A DNA stretch of 64,000 nt from Nymphaea colorata (GCF_008831285.2 NC_045148.1:15044802-15108801), one strand, 5' to 3'; counted from the stretch's first letter, positions 45,201 to 58,143 are shown. Notes: generated from the sequence alone by a model not told the origin. Numbers and translations: made by a program.

Positions 45201-46365
45201 TTTGGAACTTTAAGAAGTTTGGGAAGATGAAAAAATGATTGGCAGCATTTACTCTTTAATTCTTCACCGTGTAATATTTTGCCAAGGTATACATGATATT
45301 TTGTGATACTTTCCCCAATCAAATATTTTGCTTCCCTTTTAACATTGAGAAATATTTTGAACTTTTTGAGGGTCCAGAATTCATTTGTCAAACAGTAGAA
45401 TTCATTTGTCAAAAAATTCTCATTCTTATTGATTAATGAACTACATTGAAAGAATCTTGTTATAGAATTACTCCAAGTTCAAACGTTGACTGCTAATATT
45501 ACTGAGTGCAGAAATTGAACATTAGGGAATTAGTAAGAATCCATGTGTTGTTCAGATCTAGTGAGTAATAATTGGTTGCTATTAATGTCAATGGCTGAGT
45601 TGAATGATCCTCCTTGCTAGAAATTAGTGTTCTAACCATTTCAAGATACTTTACATGTCGCACCTCAAATTTTAAACTTTCTTTTCTTTTTTAATGTTTA
45701 CTTGGAGGAAACGGCTTTCAACATAAAACCCTTAACTTGCATTTGGTAATCTTGGATTTAAGATCTGAGGTTGCATCAAAAGGTGTGTTTTAGGAGATCA
45801 TCAGTTTGGATCTCAATAGCATGGACTTAAAATCCATGCTACATGTTAAATACCATGGATTTAAGGTTGCATTAAGGGGACGGTGGGGGAGGGAGGTCCA
45901 ATTTTAAATCCATGGAATTGAGATCCTACGGATCTCAGATCACCACAAATTTAAGATCCGCAATGAAACAAAGACAACCTTAAAAGGTGTTTGATAGTGT
46001 TGGATCTAAAATCCAAGGTGATCTGAAATCATTGAGAATCTCATATCCATGGATTTAAGATTGCAGTCTCTCTCCCTTTTCACAGAAAATCCAACCTCAA
46101 ATATGAGATTTTAGCGGTAAACTAAGGATCTTAAATCCTCTTTTCCATATAGTGGTAAAATCTAGTGTTTGTTTACATCGGTATCAAATATGAGATCTCA
46201 AGTTATCATACATACCCTCAAGGCCATACACTCATGCCTCTAAGGTTTCAAGTTTTTTGTCTTGCTTTGACGTTTAGGTGGCTACTCGAGTGTCACACTT
46301 TGGTTTCTTTGGTTTTGTTTTTTATAATTTTAAACTTTTTTTTTTTTGGAAATAGGATAAGACTT
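45201..46365. other. Kinase 3' flank and AT-rich spacer
   Basis: 45201-45345 is homologous to 53933-54060 (kinase 3' flank). An 18-bp direct duplication (AGAATTCATTTGTCAAA) lies at about 45377 and 45399. From 45730 to 46200, variants of GGATCTCAxATCCATGGATTTAAGAT recur in both orientations, probably a degenerate repeat. No gene is seen. Confidence 0.5.
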
Positions 46366-46554
46366 TCAAATTTGGTTTGAGATCATACCCAATCAATATC
46401 TTACTCCTTGAAAGTTTGGATGTCAACGGATCGGATTCAGATATCCAATCCAAATTGCTTTCAAATTTGGTTTGAGATCATACCCAATCAATATCTTACT
46501 CTTTGGAAGTTTGGATGTCAATGGATCGAATTCAGATATCCAATCCAAATTGCT
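46366..46554. repeat. 95-bp tandem duplication at the left end of the hAT element
   Basis: TTCAAATTTGGTTTGAGATC through ATCCAATCCAAATTGCTT occurs twice, each copy containing flanking DNA plus an element terminus (TTTGGATGTCAA). Confidence 0.9.
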
Positions 46555-46699
46555 TTTAAAATTCGGATATGGTTCATCCGATTTAGAAATCGGATCGGAT
46601 TCGGATTTAAGAAATAACATCCGATCCAATTCGGATATACGAACTATTGTATATCCGAATCCGAACTACATGATATCTGAATCCGCCGAATCCGAAAGA

Positions 46700-48480
46700 T
46701 GAGATTTGATATACCAATGATGGGAGTTGGTGGCTGGTTTTGAACTTGCAACGCAACCTATAACATTTGGGCAAAAGGTCTAGCCAAACACACTAACTTG
46801 ATATCATGATATAAAAGGAACGTAAATATTATATATAGTATAATTTGATTAACAGCTAACTTACATGAAGTTTCATATAATAATATTCGTATAGAAATCA
46901 TATACATAATGTAACTTAAAATATTTAAAACTATATCATATAAAATTAATTAATTAATTAATTAATGCTATGTTTAATTAATTTCCTTTGTAATCAAGCA
47001 AACTATTATAGTTAAGACATCAACTAAGCACGATATTTTAAATAATATATTTATTTAATTGAAATAATAAATAATACTTCAATCAAGAAATTCAACAAAA
47101 TGATAATTTTTCAAAATATGAAAAAGACATTTTTAGAGCTATAAATTATTTAATGGACCGTTATGTAGGTTTGGTTCCAAGAATAGCTATATGATGTATC
47201 AAATTATCAAGTAATTATTTAATCAATCAAGTAAATTATTGGTTTGCGGGTAGATAATGGATAAATTGTTTGATTTTAATAAATAATATCGTTTGATTAA
47301 ATAATAATCATCAAATAATAATTTACTTTATCAAAATATGTTATTATTAAGAAATAAACAAATTAATGTTTAATATGCACAGTTAATATGAAAAAAGTTT
47401 AAAAGTCATATGAATAACTTATGAAAAAAAACTATACGAATCATATGAAAAACTTGTGGAAAAAGTATGAAAAGAAAACTATTTGTGTAACTATTCAAAC
47501 ATATCATTTGCTTAAACAGGCAATCTTATATAAATTTTCTTTAGTTGATAAACTAGTTGTTTAAGATAAGTATTAAAAAAAAAAGATTGGTCAAGAAATG
47601 TACATAAAAATAATATAACACATCCTTAAATGACTTAAAGACATGGAAATCAAATATGACAAATTATGACTAGGAAGAATTTATTGAAAAAATTGATAAG
47701 CTAACAATTAAAATATCTTTACCAACTACGTCAAAATTGAATAATAAATATTTGTTCAATAAAAAATATGAAAATTTAAAAGATCACAACAAAATTTATT
47801 TATCCAAATGAGTTAGGAATAAAAATTGACAATATTTTACAACTTGTAAAATTAGAATATCTCTTAAAAAGATCAAAATAAATAAATATGAACTAAAAAA
47901 TTTATTTGGACACAAAAGTATTAGATTTAATACTCTCATAGAAGATTCAATTCTTTAATAAAAATTTCAATACAAAACTATATGGTATCACATGCAAAAA
48001 GCAGTAATCCAACTATTTTTAAAGTATTTATAGAAGAAAAAAAATTATGGCTATCCTCCAAGACAACCATATTTTGAATTGAAAGATGGGTTTTAGATAA
48101 GTATTTAAAAAAAAAAAGAATTGATCATAAAAATATGTGAAAATAATACAAAAGGTTCGAATTAATAATTAAACCCAAGTTTTATTCAATGAGTTTATTT
48201 ATTTTATTGATTAATAAATCAATGCAATAATTTGTTAATTAATTTAATTAAATTAGCAATTATTCAAGTAAATAAAAGGTGACCATTGCATTGTTGTTAA
48301 TAGTCTAGTTGGTAATGCTTTGTTATGGTTTAATGTTTTTTTTGTCATTCATAATCAGGGGTGGAACTGAGGGATTTCTGTGAGCCTCAACCCAGTTAAT
48401 TGAAAAAAAAATTAAATTAAAAAACTTGAAAATTTTTAATTTATCCATATAGTATTTGGATCTGAATTTAGTGTAAACTC
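46700..48480. other. AT-rich interior of the hAT-like element
   Basis: Very AT-rich with no frame of note. I looked for hAT transposase blocks (the C-terminal dimerisation domain) and saw none. Confidence 0.5.
46943..46966. repeat. AATT microsatellite
   Basis: About six AATT units within AT-rich DNA of the hAT-like element. Confidence 0.9.
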
Positions 48481-48573
48481 CAATCCAATCCACAAAACCC
48501 AGCCCGCTTGTGAGAAAGGGAGCTGCGGCCAGTGATCGAAGTGTTAAAGTTCTTCTTCTACTTGCAAAAAAAC

Positions 48574-49332
48574 ATGAGTTTCGGGGGGCTTCTTGACATC
48601 CAACCTTCAGAGATCAAGTTTACATGTAAGTTTTCTCCATGTTTTCCAGGTGTTTCTTCCTCTAAAAGTCGAAAAATTCAACTGGCTACCCATGTGTTTG
48701 TTCTCATCTGTCTCGGTCAATTTTTATGATGGATTTTACTTCTGCTAGTCTTACATGTCTCTTTTCTTTTTTTCTGTGCCATCAGATCATTGCTATTTCA
48801 TACATAGAAACCATTCAGGGTTAGCTTGTCCATCGGTCGACCATTCGAGGGCCGATTTACACATCAACGAAGCATTTTGATCTGACTTTTTTTTATTTTT
48901 CAGTTTGGGTGCTAAGGTAGTTCCTCGTTCTGTATAATCTTCTGATTAATTTTTTGCTACTTGTGAACTGGTCCCTAAATCGAATCGAAGAAGCAGAGCT
49001 CTTGTTCCTTGCATTTGGCCAATATAACCGGTGATTATGTGGCTTTTCAGGTAGTTTCCTTTCGTAATCTATATGTTGTTTCACTTTTTCCTCATGTCAT
49101 TGGTTTTTTCTTCTTGATGATGTCGGTAATAACTGCTTGAACCTTACCTTTCATTTGCTAGCAAAGTTGAAACAACGAACCCAAAGAAATACTTCTGCTA
49201 GTCTTACATCTGTCTCATATTATACTTAAGCTGGTTTTAGATGAGGGTGGACTTGAAACCTCATCCCCACACATAGCTAATATGTGGCTTGATGATAATC
49301 GGGATGTAACGTTGCAACTGCAGACATATGCC
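48574..49332 (+). pseudogene. VAP27-like (VAMP-associated protein) gene fragment with introns
   Basis: VAP27 proteins are ER membrane proteins whose N-terminal MSP domain binds FFAT-type partners at ER contact sites. Exon 1 (48574-48625) reads MSFGGLLDIQPSEIKFT, like the plant VAP27 start MSxGxLLxIxPxELKFPF, and stops at a GTAAGT donor as the gene does. A second block at 49163-49198 reads KVETTNPKKYFC after a TAG acceptor, the MSP core usually seen as KVKTTNPKKYCV. A third at 49303-49332 reads DVTLQLQTYA, like the family DVTVTMQAQ. The exon between blocks 1 and 2 and the whole C-terminal half are not found, and stops follow block 2. It is a non-functional fragment inside the hAT-like element. 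Confidence 0.75.
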
Positions 49333-49589
49333 GCTGTGTTCATTAAGTTTTCATATATGCATCTACACTATCAAAATACAGTTAATTTTTTGATTGATGA
49401 GTTTCTAGTTTATGAAGCAATTTTGGTTGTCCTTCTTCAAAGAATCTCTCTGTGTGTGTCTTTGTCTCTGTCTTCACACCTTCTTAGACAAAGCTTCACC
49501 AATACGGCAATACGTATACCTTCGCTGAAAACTGTATTGTTCATATCTTCATTTGGGATAACCTGTCCTGGCAGCCGATTAATTTATTC

Positions 49590-49891
49590 TATCATGCTTG
49601 CAGTCTTAGCAACGGAAGAAAAATATAATGAAGCTGTGCTTAGCAGTGCCAAGCGTTCAGTGGCTGCCATCGATGGGTTTCCTGATTGTGCTGAAGTGAT
49701 GTGTTACTGTTGTTGCGGAAGTTGGAGCTAGTAACAGTTTCACAGTAGCCGACGCCATCAGTGACAGGGATGCTAGCAAGAAAAAAAAAAAAAAGATGCT
49801 TTGAGAGAAAGTGTTGAGGGATTTGGTGCTGAAGCAAGCGTTATGTCTAGCAGCAGCTCTAGTAATACAGAATCAAGGTACGAGTTTTGCC
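49590..49891 (+). other. Second possible captured exon group
   Basis: Open stretches read LATEEKYNEAVLSSAKRSV and, after a shift, TVVAEVGASNSFTVADAISD. Then comes a 14-A run that breaks the frame, then EGFGAEASVMSSSSSSN up to an AAG/GTACGA donor-like site. The amino-acid composition looks like real coding sequence, but I do not recognise the gene. It could be a diverged VAP27 C-terminal part or another captured gene. Confidence 0.35.
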
Positions 49892-50129
49892 TTTTTTTAG
49901 TTTCCTTTTCTTCCTTATTTAGATTCTACTATCTTACATTTTCTTCCTTTGCCAGTAAACAGTAAACGATCTTCTTCAAAGAGGAAGCTTGTGGTAAGAA
50001 GAAAGGAAGTGACCAGATGAAGGGTTTCCTGAATGCCTTCATCAAATTTGATAGCATTATCTTCTGGATCTTAATATAATGTTAATATAACAGAAAATCA
50101 TATCCATGTGGCAAATTGAGACATTAAAA

Positions 50130-50480
50130 GTTGCATTCGGTTCATATTCGGATATAACTTTAAATTAGGGTTCGGATCGGATTCAGATATAACTTAAAAT
50201 TCAAATTCTGATATAACTTAAAATTCAGGTTCGGATCGAATTAAAATTTGGATTTGGATCGGATTTGGATATAACTTAAAATTCAGATTTGGATCGAATT
50301 CATATATAACTTAAAATTTGGGTTCGGATCGGATATAGATTTTAAAATCAGATTCGGATATGGTATAAATTTTTTTCATCCGAATTTGAATCCACATCCG
50401 AATCTGAATATATGAATATCCGAAAAGTCGGATATGGTAAAAGGTGTATTCGATCCGAATTCGATCTGTTGACATCCCTA
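50130..50480. repeat. Subterminal repeat array of the hAT-like element
   Basis: About seven imperfect ~35-bp units of the form TCGGATCGGATT...GATATAACTTAAAATTC. They lead into GGATATGG and GAATTCGATC motifs and the right terminus GTTGACATCCCTA. hAT transposases typically bind such subterminal repeats. Confidence 0.8.
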
Positions 50481-50488
50481 CTTGGAAG

Positions 50489-52701
50489 GGGCCATTATCA
50501 CGGGCAATTGCGATAAATTCTCCATCTAGACAGTTGATCAAATACTTCTGCGGCCGATATACTCACATTTATATATCCGGATTGAAGGTATGGATTAAGC
50601 CTGTAGTTTTCTATATGAGATAGGCCATCGACTTGGTCAAGTCACTTGGTTTAACTAAGTTTAAGCTGCCCAGGTTTTCATGGATCTCCAAATATGTTTG
50701 GACTTCTAATCCTAATGCATGTCTTGCGCCCATTGGGGACTCATCAGGTCTCTCATTGTGGACTCATCAGGTCAGATCTCTATACCCTTAAAACCACTCT
50801 ATTTATTTTGTCAATTGTGACAAAAGTTTTTAAAGAAAAAGTTGTGTTTTCCTATTACGAGAAATTAATGCATATGTATGTGCTAATTATGAGCTGCAGT
50901 TGCGTGAGTGATCAGCAGAAATGAATTTAGTCGTCTATCTGATTTTTTTTTTTTTCCTTTTTCATTTATGTCCTTGGGGTTCTTTTTCATCATACAAGGC
51001 AGTTCGATCATTAAGAACGATAACCGTTAAAAAAGAAGTTGATTTTCCTTCGTCGGATACTTCATTTTACTATGTATCTTTTTCCACGTAAAAAAAAGCA
51101 TGTCATGTCAAACCTACATCACATCATTGAAGCTCAAATCTAAGGCCGTCCTGTACATCCATATTAAATGTGAAACTGGCCATTGACATTGTTAGCCACT
51201 TGGGAGTTAAGTAAAAACGATATGTTCATTTCTGATATAATACAACACTCTGCCCTTAATTGGTCTTATCAAGAGTTTTGGAGCACAACACTTCCTCAGT
51301 TAGCATTAAAGATTTGCTTTATTCTAAACCGTGCTGAATTGGATCAGAACTCTTAGACTTTAATTTTCTCTGCGCATTTGAGTCCGACTAATTAACCTGG
51401 TAAAGCCTTGGGCAGTCTACTAGATTTTCAAAATCAGACTCTTGTAGGCCAATGTCAGTACCTTTATCGCTTTCAAATTTTTCCATGCCCAAATTCATGC
51501 TGGATCATTTCGTATTCATATGGGATGTACCAAACTCCGTAAATTTCAACGAATCCTCAAAGGGTTTCGTGGGCTTAGACTAAATCCAATTATAAATCTA
51601 AGGTTTCCAAGTAACTCGGTGTGTGCTCCACCAAGACCTCACCTATCTCTGCTCCTAATGAATGAAAATGTAGCAAATCATTGCTAGAAATATTTTTCTA
51701 CCTGCCACATGCAACTTAGCATACGATTAAAATATGTCCTGTCCCTAAAAGCTTGAACAACTTTTACAACCCTCTCCCCTCATTTGAGCTTGCTTACACT
51801 ACACGGTTTCAACAGAAAATGGGAAAATTTTGTGTGAAACAGAAACTTATCTTTGCTAATAAGTCGAATAACCTTGCCTGGAGAGAAGATGCGGCAGAGT
51901 ACCCTTTCTCTACCTCAACTGAAGGACCTCTCCTCTTCCCCCTCTCCACCAGCAGAACCTGAAACCCTAAACCCAACGTTTCTCAGTTGTGCAACCTGGC
52001 AACAGTCCGTCCGATTTTCTTCAGGCCACAAATTGAAGGTCATCGGTGCCTCAATCTCTTCCAACATTCCGATGGGGAGTACTTATCTTCGACCAACTCT
52101 TTTCCATTAGGATTTAATATCTCAAGGCATAGATTACCTCCCTAAGTCATTCATGAAAGGCAGGTGCAGTGCTCACCACAAGATTGGCAGAGCCAGGAAA
52201 AAATTTTCTCGATATATGAATTTTCTGAGGAAAATTTATGTGGGAACTCTCTGCTCTGGCCACCATTTTGGCTCCGCCCTGGCCCCCAATCCTGGTGAAG
52301 ATGGTTCCTTATTATATTATAGTCTCGCACATGAATTCTTGTAAGATGGAACATCTGGTCTTCAATGGAAGTTCGATTTCAGCACTGCCTTCTGTTGATC
52401 TGTAGTCTTTGGTGGTTATTCATGTGATAGTACAAAATTTTTGAATTTGGTGATATAGATTAATTGTCCGATTAATTAATTACTCTTGAAAAACTTTTGT
52501 CATCTTCACATTGATAAATATACGCAGGACACTCAAGGAAACGGACGAAAATCATGCTAAGTACGTTCAAAAATAGGTTATTCTTCTGTGACACAGCAAC
52601 TCAGAAAGAGATGTGTCTAATTTCATCCAGGAAAAGCGTACTCTTAGCCTTCATTTTCATTTCAACAGGTCTGGCAGCATTTGTCGGTCATCTTCACTAG
52701 A
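50489..52701. other. Unrecognised stretch
   Basis: No product is recognised. A duplicated ~16-bp word (GGACTCATCAGGTC) is seen at about 50739 and 50760. The plus strand from 51853 to 52110 is open for 85 codons (MRQSTLSLPQLKDLSSS...) without a known domain. At 52190-52300 the words AGCCAGGAAAAAATTTTC and TTTTGGCTCCGCCCTGGCC resemble fragments of a common plant repeat. Confidence 0.4.
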
Positions 52702-53190
52702 AGAATCATCCACTTTGACATCAAACCACATAGCGTTCTTCTAGTCCATAACTTTACGCCAAAGATCTCTGATTTTGGTCTGGCAAAAATCATATAGCAA
52801 GGCGCGGAGCAAGGTAACTGCAGGAGGCAACGGGCTCAAATTTCTCCTGAGGTGTAGGAATGCCTCGCATAAGACAGATGTTTTGTAGCTTTCGAAAGCT
52901 ATTGCTTTCAATGGTTGGGTTGAAAGAAGTAATTGCTTCCCTGATGGATCTTCTAGTGAAGATTGTTTTCTTCTGGGGATTGATTCATGAGACACTTGCT
53001 GTGAATCATAAATTTGAAGGCATTGGAGAAGGACAAGATGAAATTGTTGGAAAAGTAGCCACTCTAGCCTTATTATGGTGAATAAAATGAGACCCAATCA
53101 TTTTTTACCTGCAAGTGAACCCATGGACAGGATTGAAGTAGTTGACTCTTCTTCTGCATCAGAGTGTTCCGGGTTATTGTATTCTAAAGA
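52702..53190 (+). pseudogene. LRK10-like kinase fragment
   Basis: Reads [16 protein letters not shown] (catalytic loop, Asn of HNILL changed to Ser), [13 protein letters not shown] (Mg2+ loop), then a stop. After frame shifts come NASHKTDV, MLLLSMVGLKE, HKFEGIGEGQDEIVGKVATL and the tail EVVDSSSASECSGLL. About 30 residues between ALLW and PNHF are deleted. It is most similar to the kinase at 8071-8877 (KFEGIGEGQDEIV is shared exactly). Confidence 0.85.
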
Positions 53191-53913
53191 TATAAGGGAG
53201 GGGTTGGGGGAAGACTTCCACCTTATGTCGAGGGATGAAAAACCTCAGTTCACCTGAAACACAACAGAAATACTCCTCTCTATATCCCGTGCCATTTACT
53301 GTTACAGATCCATCAAATTAATGATCGACAAATAAAAAAAATATGTCAAACACATGCTTGCATTTTAATCGGATTGTAGGTTTGTAGTTGACTTTACATG
53401 ATATACCAATCTTGGATCTCAAATGCGACGTAATCGAATACCCACTTGAGGGTCTGCCTGTAAGAACAGAAAGCAGAAGAGGATTTAATAGGGAATATCA
53501 CTAAAATTCCACTTAAAAAGATATTTTGTCCATGACACCTACTTTTATGCAGCATCTTATCGAAGTATGGTTCATCTGTGAGTCTGGATAAAAAATGAAA
53601 ACCGAAAACTGGAACAGGATTGCGCTTCATGGGATTGAATCACTGAAATGATGAAGGACTTCGCCCCACGTACAGGTTATCTTTAGCAATATTCACCAGT
53701 TAAAAATTAGAAATACAGTAATAAATTAAATTATTAAAGCTCCCTGCTCTAAAATGCTTCCAATCAAAAATGAAGTTGCGAGTTCAGATGGGGTGCAAAA
53801 TTATAACCACTTAGATGGTACATAGGTCGACACCGTCGAGTTCCTTTTAATGAAATATGTGCAACGATTAATACAACATAAAGAATATTGTATGTGCTTA
53901 CTATATATGCTTA
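53191..53913. other. No recognised feature
   Basis: Spacer between kinase debris and copy C. No gene or repeat structure is recognised. Confidence 0.5.
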
Positions 53914-56278
53914 TTCTGGGTTATTAGTTTGAAACTTTAAGATGTTGGGGAAGATGGGAAACGACTGGCAACATTAATTCTTGACCAGTTTTGTGGAATA
54001 TTTTATGGAAGTGTATACATATTATTGGGAGTTATTTTTTCCCGAATCAAATATTTTTTTTTGTCATGTCCTCTTGCCATGTTAAAACTAATGCTTGGCA
54101 GCAGCCAGCAGGTGATTGCGATCAGCATCACTTTTAGATTCTACAAAATGTAAACCATTTTTTCGGAAGACCGTCAACTTTATCTGAGACGTGGAAGAAC
54201 AGGGCACTGCTTCGCCTTTTTGTGGTGGGGATGAGAAACATGCACCAAGTTTTGCGTGTGAAGCATAAATCCGTAAGCAAGAAAGAACTATGGTTCCTTG
54301 GATTAAAGCGTATTTTAGTTAATATCAGTCAATTCATCTTTACTGGCCTTTGCTTCTACTTTCACCCATCAGCCCTTTCACTTAATTATCAATGCTTTCT
54401 ACTCTCATATGCATCCCCATCGATCGAAATATGGGATTAGGATTCTCACTATTGCTGCCAATGGAGAGTAGATGTTGGGCTGTTGACCTTATTGTAGTAT
54501 TGTTAAGAATCGAAAGGTATACCAAATGAAGTAGTGAAATTGATCGATTCAACAGAATAGGCTATGAATTGCCAAATATATTATCTATTCAAAAAATGAA
54601 GGAACAATTGATTCAACAAACTCTGAGTGCGGCCATGAAGAGGGCGTTGAACTAGGCTGCATCTCCCTTGTTAGGACAGTTTGACGGTGAGTCCCGCTGT
54701 TACGCCCGCAACTTTTCAAAGAGGCAGTTTATGAAATTTTTAAACTAAAGTGTGTTTCTCCAAAATATTTCGGTCGATTTTTAAAGTTTGTCGAGAGGGA
54801 AGGTTTATCGAGCCCTATCCGTCTTCAGTGCGGACAAAATTTCTGCCCGTTAGGGCATAATCTATTTTTCACTTTTTGTCTTTGCTCGTGGATGAGGCGC
54901 CAATCCTCTCGCAGAAGCTCTCCCGCAATGCAGCTGCTCATTCTCGTAACGCATGTCTGCATCAGCTCCTCCTCCGCATCTCTGTCGAGGTATGCCTCTT
55001 TCTATCGCGTTTCATTCTCACGTCTGCCTGTGTTTCCTGTCTGCCTTTCCCCAAATCGCAGCCCTAGTCGTCTTCTTCGCCCTTTTAACATAGGGAGGGT
55101 CGTTTGAGATATGCTTTATCTTTGAAAAAGTAGATGATATTTGTTTCTAAGCCCAACTGATTGAGTCATTGAATATCCAAAATTTATTGGATCTTTGTTG
55201 CCTTTTCTGTATTTGAGGAACATTGTGATCACCATCCTCATTAGCTTGCTCACACAGGACGGTATGGGTTCTCCTTGAGATTCAGACAAATCGCCGATTT
55301 GCAGAGGCAGACCCAACTATGCATCCGGCTGCCCTCCTCTTTCCAAACCCTCTCCTCTTTTAAGTCTGCCCACTTCCATCTCCTCCGTATTAAAACATGT
55401 CATATCATATCATAGAGCTCTTGGCTCCGTTCACTTTGAACCCCACATAGGATTTGCCAAGTTGGACAAGTTCAATATACTAATAGGTAACTGAATTATG
55501 AGGATTGTTAATTTTGTTGGAGAACGTGTGCTGAAGGCTTCACTGGTTGTGACCCTTCATTCCAAAACTTCTTCACCATGCACCTCTTTATTTTGCACCC
55601 ATTCAAGAGCCAGGGCGGTTTCAATAGTTGAAATTATTTTGAGGATCAGTCCCTGCTCACCTTCAATGTTTAGCACCTGTGTTCATGTTCATTGACGGTA
55701 GCCGTTAGCCAAAGTGATTATCCATCTTCATTCTTCATTCTTCTCTCGTTGTGTATCATGACAAGAACCGATAAGCATCTGACCGGTTTATATCTACGTG
55801 TGAACTTGTGCATGTGAATCTAGAAGCAGAGCCGGTTAATGCCCTATATCATGTCTTCTTTGTTTGGAACCGTACGAGAGACCAGTAGATATCTGTCCAC
55901 CGTACAGATCAATGAGGGATGGCATCTAACCAGCAGTCACCCCCACATAGGGGATCTCTCTTTTTGTCCCCTTAAGCTCCTTTCTTTTATTAGAGACCTC
56001 ATTGAAGCAGTAAATATGGTTCAACTGATGATAGAAAGATGATTCCTTGTTGTCTTCTTTCTGCTCCTCTTCCCTTTAATGATTATTAAATTGTCTCTCT
56101 TAATTTTTAAATACTGAAACCCCACCAATTGATCACAATTTTTTTTAAAATATAAAAAGCTGTTGACCCACAGATTTCTTCTCACAGCGTTTCTCTACTG
56201 TGACTCCGTTGTTAGGTACTGGAAAGGCTCAATCACTAGCATTTGCTCCAGTAGCAGATTTTCATATCCGAAAGGGCA

Positions 56279-56279
<1 letters not shown>

Positions 56280-56362
<83 letters not shown>

Positions 56363-56392
56363 CATACATACATACATACATACATTCATACA
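56280..56392. repeat. TA/CATA microsatellite (copy C)
   Basis: About 38 TA units followed by eight CATA-type units. It is the same locus as 5697-5757 and 26800-26836 but far longer, which makes it useful to tell the copies apart. Confidence 0.95.
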
Positions 56393-57681
56393 ACATGAAC
56401 TAGCGTGCTTTGGAAAAGGGTCTGCTTACAACATGGAGGTTATATGAATATCGGACTTTCCTACGTTGTCGCTTTTCTTTGTTGGCTGCTAAATACCTTC
56501 ATCTGTTTAGTTATATTTGGGCCTGTCTATTGTACTTCCTAGCATTAATGACATTATTGGTTTTTGCTTCAAATTGTATGGTTTCTTCTCCTATCCTTGA
56601 CTAGTTCTAAATATTGCTTAGATCTTTCCTATAATTATGTTTTTGTTGTATTTGCAGTTATGACTTGTGACCTAAATCTGCTGATGGCGGGTCAAATTTG
56701 TCATGCGAAAGTGAAGGCTCAATGAGGCAGCACATTGTTGTAGACAGGCTTTAGCAGTCGTTATCCGGTATGCATTTTTTTCCCTTTTTTCTTTCTTTCC
56801 TTCTTTATTGGTGGACTGCACTTGTCTAAGATGGTCTTATTGTCAAAAAATGTTTCCCCTTAATGCAACACCAATTAATTGTCATGGTAACCTTTGGAAA
56901 TACAATGAAGGTTGATGGTCCAGTACAAGAAGTGAGTTACTTTGTTCTTTGAAGAGGAAATCTGTTTTCTATAAATTCTATAGAATAACATAGTGTGATT
57001 TCTTCTTTTTATTTGTATTATTCTTGCCCTGTGTGCTTGAGTGTTGTATGTTCATCTTTGGTGCAAGCATTTTGTGTTTTGATCTTCTTGGACGTGATTA
57101 TAGTTTTCTGAATTTTGTGGGTTTTTACTGACCTTTAATAGTTTAATTAGGAAAAATTGTTTTTGAGAACTTTTATTCTGTTCTACTTTGTACAGAAATT
57201 GGGAAGAATAAAAAAATACCAAAATTGTTCAAAAAATTCTGAATTTTGGTTTTCTAGAATCCTCTCCTTCTGTAGAGTAAAAAAATCCTTAGTTTTCATA
57301 TCGGTTCTTTACAATATAATGTCTTTTTGACCCAGATTTGTGAACCTGTCAGAAGTCGAAGAGTCTGCCTCTTGCTCAGTCTACCCATCTTGTTTTGCAT
57401 TCACCCATCTCTTTAGGGAGTAGAGTTCATGCCTCCTCGTGATATACCATTTGATGTCAAGAACATTTGTAAAGTAATTTTTTTTTAATTTTGTTTAAAA
57501 ACATTTTAAAAATGTCTTCGCCCATGAAGATATGTCTTTGCTTTACTCTTAGTATCTTCTCGAGTAGGAGAAACTTTCAAGTTTTTGTTGTCAAGCAATG
57601 GAAGAGGAAAGCTGAAAAAATCCTGGATCTGAACAGTAAGGAAAACTCCTATGAAGCTGAGAAAGTTAAGAATAGGAAATG

Positions 57682-58143
57682 CTATTGACTCTGGTGTTCA
57701 AAAATTTGCAAGGATTTAACATGAATATATACTGAGAGAGAAGCCACAATGCTCTGTAAGATCTTGGCAGGTAGCAAAATGAGTGTTGAGAGATGGGCTC
57801 GAGGCTTGTGTAGTTGTTCCTCTGAGTCAGTAATCAAGAGTACCGGGTAGGCATAAAGCTGATTTATGTCTATTTCGCGAAGATAATGACTTACGAACCT
57901 TTGGCTCGTCGAAAACCCGTAAGGTGAAGCGGGTTGGACACATGACAAAGCTACACATAACCACCAAAGCGGTGGAGCTTCGTAGTAGCCTTTGAGGTGG
58001 TGAGGTATTCCCTCAAAGGTGAAGGTCGGCCTGAAAAAAAAATCAAAGAAAAAAAAATAGCAAAAAGCTAAGTGCAAAAGAAAGAACAACAAAAAAACTA
58101 AGAAAAAAAAAACAAAAGGTGCCTGCCAAGAGATGAAAGACAT
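57682..58143 (-). other. Unrecognised ORF conserved in all three segment copies (C)
   Basis: The inverted counterpart of 3563-3976 and 24676-25116, 153 codons, with the same frame and T-rich lead (FEGIPHHLKGYYEAPPLWW, then LREIDINQLYAYPVLLITD). On the plus strand the same DNA reads a Lys-rich stretch ending CQEMKDMKVELAG, which could instead be the coding strand. Neither is recognised. Confidence 0.25.

Larger units (their letters stand above)
46415..50480. mobile_element. hAT-like element carrying captured gene fragments (candidate)
   Basis: The left terminus TTTGGATGTCAAC and the right terminus, read inward as TAGGGATGTCAAC, form an inverted pair. The flanking 8 bp are CTTGAAAG (46407-46414) and CTTGGAAG (50481-50488), as expected for a hAT target duplication. 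Both ends carry subterminal GGATCGGATTCGGAT-type repeats in opposite orientation. The inside holds AT-rich DNA without a transposase that I can see, and VAP27-like gene pieces. The boundaries depend on short matches, so this is a good candidate rather than a proven element. Confidence 0.6.

Noticed and set aside
46408-46702. Overlapping frames in the GGATCGGATTCGGAT region
   Set aside because: All three frames are open because of the subterminal repeat of the hAT-like element; the peptides are repeat translations.
56163-56447. Long Tyr-Ile frames over the TA microsatellites (also 5559-5875)
   Set aside because: They are translations of dinucleotide repeats on both strands.
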